In this document: piece by piece, positions 51,938 to 54,900 of the stretch
Position numbering within the stretch: the stretch's first letter is position 1
Layout: every line of letters starts with the position of its first letter
Assembly: GCA_018292915.2 (NCBI GenBank)
Contig: JACVVK020000214.1
Coordinates: 507,001 to 571,000, forward strand
DNA length: 64,000 bases
Source of the DNA: Batillaria attramentaria
Taxonomy: Eukaryota > Mollusca > Gastropoda > Batillariidae
Reading direction: 5' to 3'
Made by a program: the position numbers and the translations under genes
Notes under the pieces: generated by a model
What the model was told of the DNA's origin: nothing
Database searches by the model: none
The model's input: only the letters and a program-made list of their open reading frames with translations

Positions 51938-54900
51938 ATTTTTTTTGCAGGTGGCATGCAGAGATGGAGTGGGGGGGGGGGGGTTCTACTGCATGGAGGA
52001 AAGATGTGTTTTAAGTTGAGATTTAAAGACTGCTAACGACTGAGCATGGCGGATGTGAGAGGGGAGGCCGTTCCAAACTACAGGACCAATGTATGAAAAC
52101 GCACGCTGGCCCTGAAACTTTTTCCGGCGGATGGGAATACGGAGAAGACGGGTGTCAGAGGAAGAACGGATGTACATATAGGGCATTGGCTTTTTAAGAT
52201 GATACATATTATTATTATTTTATATATTATTACGGTATTATTATTATAACCTTTCAGAAATAACTACTAGTAAAAAAACAAACTATCATGAATCAGTTAA
52301 AGACTTAAAAAAAAAAAATAAAAAAAAATATGCTGACCTGACAGAATACTTACAGAGCCATCAGGTAACTGTTTATAAAGATGTTTTCAGTAAATGTGTA
52401 AATATATCGACGGGGTTCTTACCTGCTATAATCTACTAACAGTTGAAAGAAACATTAGGCCTATTGCTACTTATCGTGTGTGCCACGGAGGCGAGCTAAC
52501 TAGTACATGTAGGTAAAGAAACATTAGGCCTGTTGCTACTTATCGTGTGTGCCACGGAGGCGAGTTAACTAGTACATGTAGGTAAAGAAACATTAGGCCT
52601 GTTGCTACTTATCGTGTGTGCCACGGAGGCGAGTTAACTAGTACATGTAGGTAAAGAAACATTAGGCCTGTTGCTACTTATCGTGTGTGCCACGGAGGCG
52701 AGTTAACTAGTACATGTAGGTAAAGAAACATTAGGCCTGTTGCTACTTATCGTGTGTGCCACGGAGGCGAGTTAACTAGTACATGTAGGTAAAGAAACAT
52801 TAGGCCTATTGCTACTTATCGTGTGTGCCACGGAGGCGAGTTAACTAGTACATGTAGGTAAAGAAACATTAGGCCTCTTGCTACTTATCGTGTGTGCCAC
52901 GGAGGCGAGTTAACTAGTACATGTAGGTAAAGAAACATTAGGCCTGTTGCTACTTATCGTGTGTGCCACGGAGGCGAGTTAACTAGTACATGTAGGTAAA
53001 GAAACATTAGGCCTGTTGCTACTTATCGTGTGTGCCACGGAGGCGAGTTAACTAGTACATGTAGGTAAAGAAACATTAGGCCTGTTGCTACTTATCGTGT
53101 GTGCCACGGAGGCGAGTTAACTAGTACATGTAGGTAAAGAAACATTAGGCCTGTTGCTACTTATCGTGTGTGCCACGGAGGCGAGTTAACTAGTACATGT
53201 AGGTAAAGAAACATTAGGCCTGTTGCTACTTATCGTGTGTGCCACGGAGGCGAGTTAACTAGTACATGTAGGTAAAGAAACATTAGGCCTGTTGCTACTT
53301 ATCGTGTGTGCCACGGAGGCGAGTTAACTAGTACATGTAGGTAAAGAAACATTAGGCCTGTTGCTACTTATCGTGTGTGCCACGGAGGCGAGTTAACTAG
53401 TACATGTAGGTAAAGAAACATTGGGCCTATTGCTACTTATCGTGTGTGCCACGGAGGCGAGTTAACTAGTACATGTAGGTAAAGAAACATTAGGCCTGTT
53501 GCTACTTATCGTGTGTGCCACGGAGGCGAGTTAACTAGTACATGTAGGTAAAGAAACATTAGGCCTATTGCTACTTATCGTGTGTGCCACGGAGGCGAGT
53601 TAACTAGTACATGTAGGTAAAGAAACATTAGGCCTGTTGCTACTTATCGTGTGTGCCACGGAGGCGAGTTAACTAGTACATGTAGGTAAAGAAACATTAG
53701 GCCTATTGCTACTTATCGTGTGTGCCACGGAGGCGAGTTAACTAGTACATGTAGGTAAAGAAACATTAGGCCTGTTGCTACTTATCGTGTGTGCCACGGA
53801 GGCGAGTTAACTAGTACATGTAGGTAAAGAAACATTAGGCCTGTTGCTACTTATCGTGTGTGCCACGGAGGCGAGTTAACTAGTACATGTAGGTAAAGAA
53901 ACATTAGGCCTGTTGCTACTTATCGTGTGTGCCACGGAGGCGAGTTAACTAGTACATGTAGGTAAAGAAACATTAGGCCTATTGCTACTTATCGTGTGTG
54001 CCACGGAGGCGAGTTAACTAGTACATGTAGGTAAAGAAACATTAGGCCTGTTGCTACTTATCGTGTGTGCCACGGAGGCGAGTTAACTAGTACATGTAGG
54101 TAAAGAAACATTAGGCCTGTTGCTACTTATCGTGTGTGCCACGGAGGCGAGTTAACTAGTACATGTAGGTAAAGAAACATTAGGCCTATTGCTACTTATC
54201 GTGTGTGCCACGGAGGCGAGTTAACTAGTACATGTAGGTAAAGAAACATTAGGCCTATTGCTACTTATCGTGTGTGCCACGGAGGCGAGTTAACTAGTAC
54301 ATGTAGGTAAAGAAACATTAGGCCTATTGCTACTTATCGTGTGTGCCACGGAGGCGAGTTAACTAGTACATGTAGGTAAAGAAACATTAGGCCTGTTGCT
54401 ACTTATCGTGTGTGCCACGGAGGCGAGTTAACTAGTACATGTAGGTAAAGAAACATTAGGCCTGTTGCTACTTATCGTGTGTGCCACGGAGGCGAGTTAA
54501 CTAGTACATGTAGGTAAAGAAACATTAGGCCTGTTGCTACTTATCGTGTGTGCCACGGAGGCGAGTTAACTAGTACATGTAGGTAAAGAAACATTAGGCC
54601 TGTTGCTACTTATCGTGTGTGCCACGGAGGCGAGTTAACTAGTACATGTAGGTAAAGAAACATTAGGCCTATTGCTACTTATCGTGTGTGCCACGGAGGC
54701 GAGTTAACTAGTACATGTAGGTAAAGAAACATTAGGCCTGTTGCTACTTATCGTGTGTGCCACGGAGGCGAGTTAACTAGTACATGTAGGTAAAGAAACA
54801 TTAGGCCTGTTGCTACTTATCGTGTGTGCCACGGAGGAGAGTTAACTAGTACATGTAGGTAAAGAAACATTAGGCCTGTTGCTACTTATCGTGTGTGCCA